Source: an uncultured Dehalococcoidia bacterium
Lineage (GTDB): Bacteria > Chloroflexota > Dehalococcoidia > Lucifugimonadales > Lucifugimonadaceae
Length of the DNA: 64,000 bases
Reading direction: 5' to 3'
NCBI GenBank assembly: GCA_958295935.1
Contig: OY282385.1
Span: 992,001-1,056,000 of the forward strand
Shown here in pieces: positions 36,760-44,833 of the stretch. The notes under the pieces were generated by a model. It was given only the letters and a program-made list of their open reading frames with translations. It ran no database searches and had not been told where the DNA came from. Numbering within the stretch: the stretch's first letter is position 1; every line of letters begins with the position of its first letter. Position numbers and translations under genes: made by a program.

Positions 36760-37941
36760 TCAGACCGCGGCGGCCATATACCGGGCAGCTGAGGTTATGT
36801 CCTTCGCAAACTGGGTCTTACAGCGCTTCCCCTTGCAGAAGAATATGTAGCGCTCGTAGAGAGGAAGGTCGCGCTTGGCTGCCTTACCAATGCGGCTAAT
36901 GGCGCTGAAAAGAAACAATCCGCCGCCTGCGATCGCGAACGGAACCCCAAGAGGCCCAAGTGATAGAGAGGCGATGGTCAAGACCCCGGCCGTCCCTGCC
37001 CCGACCCCAGCGGCGACCGCCGTGCCCTTGGCAACATCGACCACTGCTTGTTCGCCGGTCTTTCGTCCACGACGCCAGTGCAGAAAGTTTTCAGGCACTA
37101 CAATTAGAGCTTCCGAGATCGCGCCTATGATTCCCCCGCGGACTGCGCTTCGAAGAGCGGTTCTAACCCCGACGTTAATGGCCGATCGACGTACTCCAGA
37201 CTTCGCTGCATCCAGTTCCCGGGCTGTCATGTTGCACTTGCCCCGAGCTAGATTTTTCTTGGCATCCTCAAAGGTGATGTTGCTCGGCTGTCTGACCCGG
37301 CCAGGAGCATTGGCCGCCGATTTGACGTGGCTCGCATGCTTTCCCTTTAGGAACTCATTAACGGCGCGATCTCCCGCGTTACGGACCGTTTGCGGGACGT
37401 TTTTTTCATAGAGGCGTTGCGCCATCGCCTCAGTACGGATCCCGCGCGCACCGCCCACGCCCATGGTCTTGAACTTCAGTTGAGTGGCTCGCCTGAGGTT
37501 GTGCCACCCGCCGGCCCCCGACTTGGCGGTACTGGCGGCCATCGTCGCGCCGCTCGTTGCGGGACCGGCGGGTGGAGCCGTAACGCTCCCCGCGCCTGCC
37601 GCGGTACCTCCTCCAGGCCAGTCATAGATTTTCTGCACGGTTGTCCAGGTACCCTTGGGTATCGTCGCACCGCAACAGCCGCAAGGGACAGGATCTTTGG
37701 CTTCCTCTTCAGAGGTGTACCAGTGATTGAGACTCCGTGCGAAACAGGGGCTGGGGTGCAGGCCTGCTTTGGTCTCTTTCCGATTGCATTGAGCGCAATC
37801 GATGCAGAAATTCTCGTATTTGCGACGATAGAATCCGGCCGGCATATCGACAGGCATCTGCGACAGACACTGAGATCCGGTCGGTATTGAGTGAGAACAC
37901 TCGGTGCAATTCAGTTCCTCTTCGGTGATTACGTGCCACAC
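36760..37941 (-). CDS. Uncharacterised Cys-rich protein with HNH-like signature and glycine-rich tail
   Basis: I do not recognise this 393-residue protein as a named family. Residues 12-90 contain cysteine pairs (C12/C15, C46/C49/C52, C87/C89/C90) that look like two zinc knuckles. Residues 108-145 are a Gly/Ala/Thr/Pro linker. Residues 196-242 (FLKGKHASHVKSAANAP, then PSNITFEDAKKNLARGK, CNMTARE) have the H-x2-H...N-I...E...N spacing of HNH nucleases, with catalytic-type residues H202/H205, N221, E225 and N230. Residues 262-350 hold Gly/Ala-rich hydrophobic helices. C369 and C374 end the protein. AGGAGG seven bases before GTG 37941 fixes the start. A sensor-nuclease-membrane effector is conceivable but unproven. 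Confidence 0.75.
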   Translation of the reverse strand: MWHVITEEELNCTECSHSIPTGSQCLSQMPVDMPAGFYRRKYENFCIDCAQCNRKETKAGLHPSPCFARSLNHWYTSEEEAKDPVPCGCCGATIPKGTWTTVQKIYDWPGGGTAAGAGSVTAPPAGPATSGATMAASTAKSGAGGWHNLRRATQLKFKTMGVGGARGIRTEAMAQRLYEKNVPQTVRNAGDRAVNEFLKGKHASHVKSAANAPGRVRQPSNITFEDAKKNLARGKCNMTARELDAAKSGVRRSAINVGVRTALRSAVRGGIIGAISEALIVVPENFLHWRRGRKTGEQAVVDVAKGTAVAAGVGAGTAGVLTIASLSLGPLGVPFAIAGGGLFLFSAISRIGKAAKRDLPLYERYIFFCKGKRCKTQFAKDITSAARYMAAAV

Positions 37942-38230
37942 CTTAAAACCTCCTGTGGTCGTGCCTACAATTCACCCTAAAATATACCCTGCCCGCCACC
38001 AAGTCAACAGCCGCGGAAACCAATATAGCGCGCGTATGGTGCGCGGAAAAGGGCGCGTGGACAAGTGTCAAGCGATAGTATAAATGACACAAACTAACTT
38101 TCAGAAAATCTAAGTCGATTATTTCTTGAACGTTAGTCTTTATATTTTCAAATTTCCCAAAGTTAAGTTTGTCCTCTTATGTGTTTAACCTTTCTAATGA
38201 TAATCAAAAAGTCGAAAACTCATTTGCCTT
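37942..38230. other. AT-rich intergenic region with operator-like inverted repeat
   Basis: No gene is seen in these 289 bases. The composition falls well below the surrounding GC content. An inverted repeat GTGTCA (38065-38070) / TGACAC (38085-38090) flanks TATAAA. On the plus strand TGGACA (38058-38063) and TATAAA (38079-38084) are 15 bases apart, a weak promoter facing the tandem repeats. The half-site AATGATAATCA at 38197-38207 resembles the Fur-like boxes. Confidence 0.4.
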
Positions 38231-38715
38231 TTCCAACTAGGGCCATAGACGCCATCTGGGTCTTCGACTTTCCCTTAACTGGCCTAACTTTTTGACTTTC
38301 ATGATCGAAAAGTCGAAAAGTCGTTTGCCCTTTCCAACTAAGCGCTTAGACGCCATCTGGGTCTTCGACTTTCCCTTAACTGGCCTAACTTTTTGACTTT
38401 CATGATCGAAAAGTCGAAAAGTCGTTTGCCCTTTCCAACTAGGCGCCTAGACGCCGTCTGGATCTTCGACTTCCCTTTAACTGATTGAACTTTTGACTTT
38501 CATGATCGAAAAGTCTAAGAGTTCGTTTGCCCTTTCCAACTAGGCGCCTAGACGCCGTCTGGATCTTCGACTTTCCCTTAACTGGCCTAACTTTTTGACT
38601 TTCATGATCGAAAAGTCGAAAAGTCGTTTGCCTTTTCCAACTAAGCGCCTAGACGCCGTCTGGATCTTCGACTTTCCCTTAACTGATTGAACTTTTGACT
38701 CTCATGATCGAAAAG
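38206..38715. repeat. Five tandem 101-bp repeats
   Basis: The anchor TTCCAACTA/TTCCAACT recurs at 38231, 38332, 38433, 38534 and 38635, always exactly 101 bases apart. Each unit carries the palindrome CTAGGCGCCTAG or a variant, and the block CTTCGACTTTCCCTTAACTG. Most units also contain a hairpin in which CTTTTTGACTTT pairs over 12 positions with AAAGTCGAAAAG around a 9-base loop (38288-38299 with 38309-38320 in the first unit). The array is AT-rich in a GC-rich genome, shows no open frame, and lies upstream of the 36760 gene. Confidence 0.95.
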
Positions 38716-39028
38716 GTCGGCCAGCTCAACAGATCAGAGTCCCTTGTTCCTCAATTCTGTTATCGCACAGTCCAGATCCTCTGATCATGCAATCCCAGAA
38801 CGGCAACACCCAAGTTCCTACATGGTCTTCCGCCTTCTCCAAAAAAATGTGGCGGTATCCTGGAGAGGTGGAAGATCCCAAACCGGGAAGTGGATAGCCG
38901 CCCGACCGTCACTCCGCTGGACGAGACTTGCCGAAAGGACGATGACCGCCGCAAGAGGGTATGGTTGTGCAAGTATTTGGCTGCGGTGTTTCAGCAGCTG
39001 AGGCAGTTATCAGCGCGAGGCAGGTCCA
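38716..39028. other. Intergenic region, no supported gene
   Basis: These 313 bases separate the tandem repeats from the phosphotriesterase-like gene. Short overlapping frames exist in all phases but none has a recognisable motif or good start. Nothing else is seen. Confidence 0.5.
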
Positions 39029-40114
39029 TTGAGCGAGAAACGGGCGATGACGGTACTAGGGCCGGTGGACGCGGATGCGTTGGGCGTGACCCTCACCCAC
39101 GAGCACCTGCTGTTCGATCAGGTTGCCTACGTACGCGGGCCAGTTGACGCCGAGGCCGCACGGTACGCCAACACACAGGTGGAAATGCGCCATCTGGGGG
39201 CGCTGCGGCGCAGATCAGCGCTGATCCCCGACAACGGCCGCTGCAACGACCCCGAACTGGCGGCGCGAGAACTGAAACTGTTCAGAGAAGCCGGCGGGGG
39301 GACGGTCGTCGAGGTCTCCAGCAGGGGCCTCGCCAGAAACGCTGCGGGACTGAAGCGGATAGCCGAGTCCACCGGCCTCAACGTCATCGCAGGCTGTGGA
39401 TACTACAAGCCGGCCGGGCACCCGCCGGACATGTCGGAACGAAGCGTCGAGGACGTGAAGGCCGAGCTCGTGCGCGAACTGGAAGAGGGCATCGACGAAA
39501 CCGGCGTTCGAGCAGGGGTCATCGGCGAGATCGCCACCGGCGCCCCGCTATACACCGTGCCGCGAAACGTCTGGGACCTCACCGGCCACGTTGACATGGT
39601 TCCCAATGAGGAGAAAGTCCTGCGAGCCGCAGGACGCGCCCACGTCGATACCGGCGCGCCGGTATCCGTACACATCTACAACTACAGACCCAACCGGCTG
39701 GCGCATCACGCCCTCGACGTACTGGCGTCGGAGGGCGCCGACCTGCAACGAGTAGCTATTTGCCACCTAGACACAAGACCCGACCCCGACTACGTAGCCT
39801 CGATTGCAGATCGGGGCGCGTTCGTCGAGTTCGATACCTTTGGCATGGAGCAGTACAACGACCTAGACCTTACCCAGTTCCCGCGCGACACAGAACGGGT
39901 CGCGCTCGTGGAGGAAATCATAGCGCGGGGGTACGCCGAACACATACTCCTCTCGCACGACATATGTTGGAAGATGCTCATGACGGAGTACGGCGGTTGG
40001 GGCTATGCTCACCTGTCCAGACACGTCGAGCCTCGCTTGCGGGAAGCAGGCGTGACCGATGATTACATCCACGCCATGCGCGTGGCCAATCCGGCCCGAT
40101 GGCTGGCGCACTGA
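39029..40114 (+). CDS. Phosphotriesterase-family metal-dependent hydrolase
   Basis: This 361-residue amidohydrolase-superfamily TIM barrel resembles the PTE/PHP family. The metal-binding THEHLLFD gives HxH, EVSSRGLARN follows, GVIGEIATGAP supplies the bridging residue position (glutamate in place of a carboxylated lysine, as in PHP proteins), and later ligands are in SVHIYN, ICHLDTRPD and LLSHDICWK. Substrates in the family range from lactones to organophosphates and cannot be read here. The start is TTG 39029 behind GCGAGG, or ATG 39047. The next gene on the strand is 146 bases away. Confidence 0.9.
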   Translation: MSEKRAMTVLGPVDADALGVTLTHEHLLFDQVAYVRGPVDAEAARYANTQVEMRHLGALRRRSALIPDNGRCNDPELAARELKLFREAGGGTVVEVSSRGLARNAAGLKRIAESTGLNVIAGCGYYKPAGHPPDMSERSVEDVKAELVRELEEGIDETGVRAGVIGEIATGAPLYTVPRNVWDLTGHVDMVPNEEKVLRAAGRAHVDTGAPVSVHIYNYRPNRLAHHALDVLASEGADLQRVAICHLDTRPDPDYVASIADRGAFVEFDTFGMEQYNDLDLTQFPRDTERVALVEEIIARGYAEHILLSHDICWKMLMTEYGGWGYAHLSRHVEPRLREAGVTDDYIHAMRVANPARWLAH

Positions 40115-40260
40115 GGCGGGGCGGGCTGCACGATGAGGTCGAATGGCGAACTTTGAACGTGAGCCGGACAGAGAAAGAGACGACGCACGGAACAGACAGC
40201 AAGGCGACGGGGGCCCGTCAGGTCGGCAGGGAGTCTGACAAGCGGGCCAGGAGGTAGAAA

Positions 40261-41196
40261 GTGAGCCGAGCGAACGGTGACTACGCAGCATACTTCAACG
40301 GCGAGTGGATGCCGCTGGGAGAGGTCAGAATCGATCCGCTGGACTCCGGATTCACGGTTGGCGACGTGGTGTTCGACTTGGGCAGAACCTTCAACGGCGT
40401 GAGCTTCCGTCTGAAGGAACACGTGGACAGACTATGGCGCTCGCTCAAGTTCGTGCGCATAGACCCAGGCATGTCAGCGGATGACATGATCGATCTGAGC
40501 GAAGAGGCCCTCAGGCGCAACGAACATCTCCGGGGAGAAGCCCAAGACCTCACCGTCAGGCAGTTCGTCACCCGCGGCGTGGGCGGTCGGCCGCGCAGCG
40601 CAGCGGGGCCGCCAACCATCGGCGTAATCGTACAGCACGTGCAGTTCGGCGGGTTCGCACATCTCTACGAAACCGGAGCGCACGGAGTGATAACACGTAC
40701 CAGGAGCCACCCGGCGCAGACCATCGACCCCAAGCTCAAGCACTACAGCAGGCTCAACTTCAACCTCGCCGATATCGAGGCCGCAGACGTGGACCCCGAA
40801 GGATGGGCGATTCTGATGGACATGGACGGCTACCTCACCGAGGGCACCGGGTACAACGTCTTTCTCGTCTCCAACGGAGTGATCAAAACCCCGACGGATA
40901 GGGCCATACTCCAGGGAATATCCCGCGGCGCAGTACTCGACCTGGCAAACCAACTCGGCATCGAAGCCGTCGAGGAAGACCTACAGCCCTACGACCTCTA
41001 CTCCGCGGACGAGGCCTTCTTTACCGGTACCTCTCCGTGCGTGCTGCCGGTCACCAGAGCCGACCACAGGCAGATAGGCGATGGCCGGCCCGGCCCGGTT
41101 GCCAAGCAACTCCTGGCTGCATGGGGTGAAATGGTGGGCGTGGACATAGTGGGACAGGCCAAGCACTGCGCCAAGTTGCAACACCCGACCGGGTGA
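40261..41196 (+). CDS. Class IV aminotransferase
   Basis: This 311-residue PLP enzyme is of the branched-chain/D-amino-acid aminotransferase fold. The N-terminal YFNGEWMPLGEVRIDPLDSGFTVGDVVFD, the probable PLP lysine K160 in DPKLKHYSRLNFNLA, YLTEGTGYNVFLV and TPTDRAILQGISRG follow the family order. It could be an IlvE-like, DAT-like or (R)-selective amine transaminase. AGGAGG six bases before GTG 40261 makes the start secure. The C-terminal tail ends next to a convergent tRNA-Gly. Confidence 0.9.
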   Translation: MSRANGDYAAYFNGEWMPLGEVRIDPLDSGFTVGDVVFDLGRTFNGVSFRLKEHVDRLWRSLKFVRIDPGMSADDMIDLSEEALRRNEHLRGEAQDLTVRQFVTRGVGGRPRSAAGPPTIGVIVQHVQFGGFAHLYETGAHGVITRTRSHPAQTIDPKLKHYSRLNFNLADIEAADVDPEGWAILMDMDGYLTEGTGYNVFLVSNGVIKTPTDRAILQGISRGAVLDLANQLGIEAVEEDLQPYDLYSADEAFFTGTSPCVLPVTRADHRQIGDGRPGPVAKQLLAAWGEMVGVDIVGQAKHCAKLQHPTG

Positions 41197-41200
41197 GCGT

Positions 41201-41276
41201 TGGAGCGGCGGACGGGATTCGAACCCGTGACCCCCTGCTTGGAAGGCAGGCGCTCTGCCAGCTGAGCTACCACCGC
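41201..41276 (-). tRNA. tRNA-Gly (TCC)
   Basis: 76 bases including an encoded CCA (41201-41203). GCGGTGG pairs with CCGCCGC in the acceptor stem (one T-G wobble); the anticodon stem CCTGC/GCAGG encloses the loop CTTCCAA with anticodon TCC; the T arm contains GGTTCGAATCC. TATAGT just upstream (CAGTATAGT, minus strand) is a good -10 box. Confidence 0.96.
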
Positions 41277-41277
41277 G

Positions 41278-41450
41278 TCACTATACTGTACACCCCCCGG
41301 AAGCCGACCACGCGGCCCTGCACGGCCTCCACCTCTCAGCTTAGTTGCAACCAAATGCCAGGTCAACGACCTCGCCGCGCGTGCCCAGGGCATCGCGTCT
41401 ATCCTGTCCACCCAAGTGGACCTTCGCAAGAAACCCAAGCGCGGCACATA
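41278..41450. repeat. Left flank repeat of the EcoRI-like module
   Basis: This segment matches 44664-44777 imperfectly: TGTACACCCCC, then (after a 30-base insert here) CTCAGCTTAGTTGCAACC, GACCTCGCCG and the shared CATCGCGTCTATCCTGTC. Beyond it, CCCAAGCGCGG at about 41436 corresponds to part of the SDR coding region at 44958, with about 160 bases deleted. It is a decayed copy of the DNA upstream of, and inside, the SDR gene. Confidence 0.75.
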
Positions 41451-41529
41451 CGCAACTGATACGTAAACGGGTTCGACATACTCCCCGCGGATGCATGTCA
41501 TGTATAGTGTACGCCGCGTGAAGCCCCCC

Positions 41530-42759
41530 ATGGAAGATAGGTCACCCGAACAGGCTGTACTCGATACACCCGGCAATCGTCCGGCATGGGGTCATTCCCA
41601 CGCGACGCCGGCCGTTGCTGCAAGAGGCCGCCAGATCGCCCTGTGGGCAGACGACCCCATTGCCGAGAACCCGGAGTATCTGTCCCGCCAACTCATCACC
41701 TACATCGGGAACAAACGCGCCCTCCTAGGACAGATCGGCGGTGCGGTCGACCGCGTCAAGCAGCGGCTTCGCAGGCCCCGACTCAGGATATTCGACGCCT
41801 TCAGTGGATCGGGCGTCGTCTCTCGATTCTTCAAGGCCCACGCCTCGCTGCTCATCAGCAATGACCTAGAATCCTATGCCGCCGTGACCGCGCGCTGCTA
41901 CCTGCGAAACAAGAGCGACACAGACCTCAAGGCCATTTCAGATGCAGCACACGACCTGAACCACAGAGTCACCACAGAAGCCCTTCCACCCGGCTTCATC
42001 GAAGAGCTGTACTCTCCCCGAGACGAGACACACATCACCAGGGAAGACCGCGTCTTCTATACGAAGAGCAACGCCCAACGCTTGGATAACTATCGCCGCC
42101 TCATCGAAACCCTGCCCACCAACGTGAAGGACATGCTCCTGGCCCCCCTGCTCAGCCAGGCGTCCATTCACGCCAACACTGCAGGGATGTTCAAGGGCTT
42201 CTACAAGAACCGAGTCACGCAGGTCGGCCAGTTCGGCGGCAGCGGATCCGACGCGCTGGTTCGCATCATGGGCGAAATCAGGCTTGAGGCGCCCGTACTG
42301 AGCGACTTCGAATGTAACTACGAAGCGCTTCAGGAAGACGCCAACGAGGCCGCGCGCAGGCTGAAAGGCCTCGACCTCGTGTATATCGACCCGCCCTACA
42401 ATCAACATCCCTACGGTTCCAACTACTTCATGCTCAACCTACTGGTGCGGTACGAGCGCCCCACTCGCATCAGCCGGGTTTCCGGCATACCGACCGACTG
42501 GCAAAGATCCGGGTACAACGTGCGCACCAGGTCCTTGCCGCTATTGAAACAATTACTGGAAACGGTTGACGCGCCTTTTCTACTCATTTCATTCAACAAC
42601 GAGGGCTTCATCTCAACGGACAGCATGCACGCTATGTTGAACAAACTGGGCTCCGTCGAAGTTGTGAAAACACCCTACAACGCGTTCCGCGGTAGCAGGA
42701 ACTTCAACAACCGCCCGATCCACGTAACGGAGTATCTCTTTCTGGTAGAGCGGAGGTAA
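41530..42759 (+). CDS. Dam-family DNA adenine methyltransferase
   Basis: This alpha-class N6-adenine methylase has about 409 residues from ATG 41530. It shows SRQLITYIGNKRALL near the N-terminus, the AdoMet motif IFDAFSGSGVVSRFFK and catalytic VYIDPPYNQHPYGSNYF. It should protect host DNA from the EcoRI-family nuclease encoded seven bases downstream. M.EcoRI itself belongs to a different sequence group, so this pairing is a chimera of families. The frame is open to ATG 41491, but a TATAGT box at 41503-41508 makes a start downstream of it more likely. The flanks are repeated around the whole module. Confidence 0.9.
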   Translation: MEDRSPEQAVLDTPGNRPAWGHSHATPAVAARGRQIALWADDPIAENPEYLSRQLITYIGNKRALLGQIGGAVDRVKQRLRRPRLRIFDAFSGSGVVSRFFKAHASLLISNDLESYAAVTARCYLRNKSDTDLKAISDAAHDLNHRVTTEALPPGFIEELYSPRDETHITREDRVFYTKSNAQRLDNYRRLIETLPTNVKDMLLAPLLSQASIHANTAGMFKGFYKNRVTQVGQFGGSGSDALVRIMGEIRLEAPVLSDFECNYEALQEDANEAARRLKGLDLVYIDPPYNQHPYGSNYFMLNLLVRYERPTRISRVSGIPTDWQRSGYNVRTRSLPLLKQLLETVDAPFLLISFNNEGFISTDSMHAMLNKLGSVEVVKTPYNAFRGSRNFNNRPIHVTEYLFLVERR

Positions 42760-42766
42760 AGACCCA

Positions 42767-43486
42767 ATGGCGCGAAAAGACCAGTTACGAAAACAGCGCT
42801 CCGGAACGGTGATAAACGTCACGTCCAGGAAACAGGAGTCAGACATCATCAAGGCACTGTTCCGGGTTGAAAATCATCTCGATAGGAAGTTCACCGGAAA
42901 AATGACCGTCAGTCATGAGAAGCAATGGTACCTAAAAGACATCGTGGCTGAACTCAGAAACAATTATCCTGACACAGAATTCCATCACCATTTCGATAGA
43001 AGTTACATTAGCCCCGACGGGGGGATCCTATACATTGAAGGAAGATCTGACGACACCTTGACATATCCTATCCTCATCGCCGAGGTTAAAAATCAGGGAA
43101 CGAATGACCTGCGGGCTAGGGAAGGCCTTCCAAGGCAGGCGAGAGGGAATGCAATTGAGCGGCTTGGCAAAAATCTGATTGGCCTCCGTGCCGCGCTCAT
43201 GCGCGAAAGTATCTTTCCTTTTGTGTGCTTTGGGTACGGCTGTGACTTCGAACCCGGCTCGTCGATTCTGGACAGAGTAACGACCATGGCCATGTTTGGC
43301 AAGTTAAACACCACTTATCTCCACAATGAGGAGGGCGGCAGGTTTAATAGAGGAAGCTTCTACTTCCGGGAAAAACGATGGTCAGTTAACGAGATGACGG
43401 CTATCATGAAAGACATCGCAACGCGTTCAGTCTTGTACTACCTCTCCAAATACGGGGAAGACCGTTTCCGCCCGCGAAATGAATGA
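42767..43486 (+). CDS. EcoRI-family type II restriction endonuclease
   Basis: This 239-residue protein is readily alignable with EcoRI. SPDGGILYIEG supplies D84, and ILIAEVKNQG supplies E106 and K108, matching the EcoRI catalytic triad (D91, E111, K113). GNAIERLGKNL (127-137) corresponds to the EcoRI sequence GNAIERSHKNI that contacts DNA, and FPFVCFGYGCDF to FPYVLFLEGSNF. The target probably contains AATT, but this is not proven. It is about 38 residues shorter than EcoRI and more AT-rich than neighbouring housekeeping genes. It starts seven bases after the methylase stop. Confidence 0.9.
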   Translation: MARKDQLRKQRSGTVINVTSRKQESDIIKALFRVENHLDRKFTGKMTVSHEKQWYLKDIVAELRNNYPDTEFHHHFDRSYISPDGGILYIEGRSDDTLTYPILIAEVKNQGTNDLRAREGLPRQARGNAIERLGKNLIGLRAALMRESIFPFVCFGYGCDFEPGSSILDRVTTMAMFGKLNTTYLHNEEGGRFNRGSFYFREKRWSVNEMTAIMKDIATRSVLYYLSKYGEDRFRPRNE

Positions 43487-43501
43487 TAAGGAGGTTCACA
43501 A

Positions 43502-43777
43502 ATGAACCATTTCGATCTGATACATATATGCATGTCTTCCGAATGTCTCAACGAGCCAGGCGTAGAAGCGCAATCCGAAGAACGAGGCGACAAGATACAC
43601 GTCCGCTGTGGATTGTGTGGCAGACGTAGAGAGTACCCAAAGGAAGCTCTCAACCTAGAATCTACAAAGCTGGTTGCTAAACACTTGTGGGGGGTCTTCA
43701 CCGTAACCGAACGATACGTGGATGGCACCATCCAATGGGTAACGCCCTCGGTTAAGACTCACTGGAAGATGTCCTAA
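43502..43777 (+). CDS. Small Cys-containing protein of the R-M module
   Basis: This is a 91-residue protein of unknown function. HICMSSEC and CGLCGRRREYP contribute cysteines that may form a treble-clef-like zinc site, and the rest is hydrophilic with no membrane segment. A strong ribosome-binding site (AAGGAGG, seven bases before ATG) and position 15 bases after the EcoRI-like gene make it part of the same operon. A controller protein would be expected to have an HTH, which is not visible. Confidence 0.7.
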   Translation: MNHFDLIHICMSSECLNEPGVEAQSEERGDKIHVRCGLCGRRREYPKEALNLESTKLVAKHLWGVFTVTERYVDGTIQWVTPSVKTHWKMS

Positions 43778-44522
43778 GCTGCAAGCCACTTTCGCACACA
43801 ACCTTGTCGCCATCCTCGTCAGGCTCTGTTGGGACCTTCCACTTGGGATATCCTCGGGCCGATCCTATTGACCCCTGAACGGTCCACTCATGGGCTGCGA
43901 ACGCATCCGCGCATGACGCATAAAGCGCACGCACGTCAACCTGAATCCAAGAAGTTCCCGTGGCGAGGGTTATCTGATAGTTGCCATAGGCCTTGCCTGA
44001 ATCACCCTCCTTTTTCTGCAATGCCATGACATTCTCACGCGCCCACTCTTCAGCGCCATCCCACTTATGAGTCGTGAGTCTTGTAAGCATAAGTATATAG
44101 TCAAGCACACTTTCCTTTCGCCCTCCTAGGGCGACCCACGTCACAGCGTCCTCGGTCCCTATTATAAAAAGGAAGGCGTGTTCTCCGAGGGTAGCATCAC
44201 CCCGGAGGCCCGGACGACCATCGACCGGGTTGGGCTCGAAAACAAAGCCGATGGCTTCGAATGCGGATTGGATAGAACTACGTGTAACTCCAAGACCCTT
44301 GGGCCGACCTGGTTCGTGTGGTTCGGGTGGGTGTTTTGGGTTTGCCGCTGTGACGCCCACGTCGGTCGGAGTGGGAGATGCCGCCAGTGCTTGAGTCGGA
44401 GTGGCAATTCGCGATTCACCACTCTCCCCGACCCAGATGCCCAGCCCAATTAAGAGGGCTAACAGCAGGATACCACCGCCTACAACCGCGCCTACGACTT
44501 GGCACCAACTCTGCTTGGTCAC
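43752..44522 (-). CDS. Single-pass membrane protein, unknown
   Basis: This is a 256-residue protein I do not recognise. A transmembrane helix spans about residues 9-31 (VVGAVVGGGILLLALLIGLG), followed by a Thr/Pro/His-rich linker (40-75) and an extracytoplasmic domain that starts VTRSSIQSAFEAIGFVFEPN and contains two cysteines (C208, C244). No catalytic motif is apparent. It converges with the 91-residue gene and overlaps its 3' end by 26 bases. It lies within the DNA bracketed by the flank repeats. Confidence 0.65.
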   Translation of the reverse strand: MTKQSWCQVVGAVVGGGILLLALLIGLGIWVGESGESRIATPTQALAASPTPTDVGVTAANPKHPPEPHEPGRPKGLGVTRSSIQSAFEAIGFVFEPNPVDGRPGLRGDATLGEHAFLFIIGTEDAVTWVALGGRKESVLDYILMLTRLTTHKWDGAEEWARENVMALQKKEGDSGKAYGNYQITLATGTSWIQVDVRALYASCADAFAAHEWTVQGSIGSARGYPKWKVPTEPDEDGDKVVCESGLQLRTSSSES

Positions 44523-44663
44523 CTCATCTCCTCCTCTTCCTCAATGATGGCTGCAACACCCATCAGCTGGGCGACGATAGCCGCCAAGTTCTGACACACG
44601 CCCAACGAAGCATATCCCCGCCCCTCAGGCAAGACACCTCGCCCTGAGTGGAGAGACTGGACG

Positions 44664-44777
44664 CCACCATACCGTACACCCCCACCTCCCAGCTCAGTCG
44701 CACCCCAATGACAGGGCGCCGACCTCGCCGAGCGCGCCCAGCACATCGCGTCTATCCTGTCCACCCAGGTTGAAATA
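44664..44777. repeat. Right flank repeat of the EcoRI-like module
   Basis: Counterpart of 41278-41450, lying just upstream of the SDR gene. It includes GTACACCCCC, CTCAGTCGCACC, GACCTCGCCGAGCG and CATCGCGTCTATCCTGTC. At its left end it also preserves a degenerate copy of the tRNA-Gly promoter without the tRNA. Confidence 0.75.
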
Positions 44778-44833
44778 CCTTGGGCGGTGCGCCGACCAGG
44801 ATCCGGCGCGCCCGCGCAGGATTGGAGAACAGG

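Noticed and set aside
38197-38207. Fourth Fur-like box
   Set aside because: Only one half-site and the centre are kept; the right arm is AAAAA, so it is mentioned only as a half-site.
38206-38715. CRISPR array
   Set aside because: The whole 101-base period is repeated, with no unique spacers between short repeats, and no cas genes are nearby.
38744-39001. Small genes before the phosphotriesterase-like gene
   Set aside because: Three overlapping frames of similar length, none with a motif or clear ribosome-binding site.
41182-41195. Terminator between the aminotransferase and tRNA-Gly
   Set aside because: CACCC/GGGTG gives a 5-base stem inside the stop region with no T-run.
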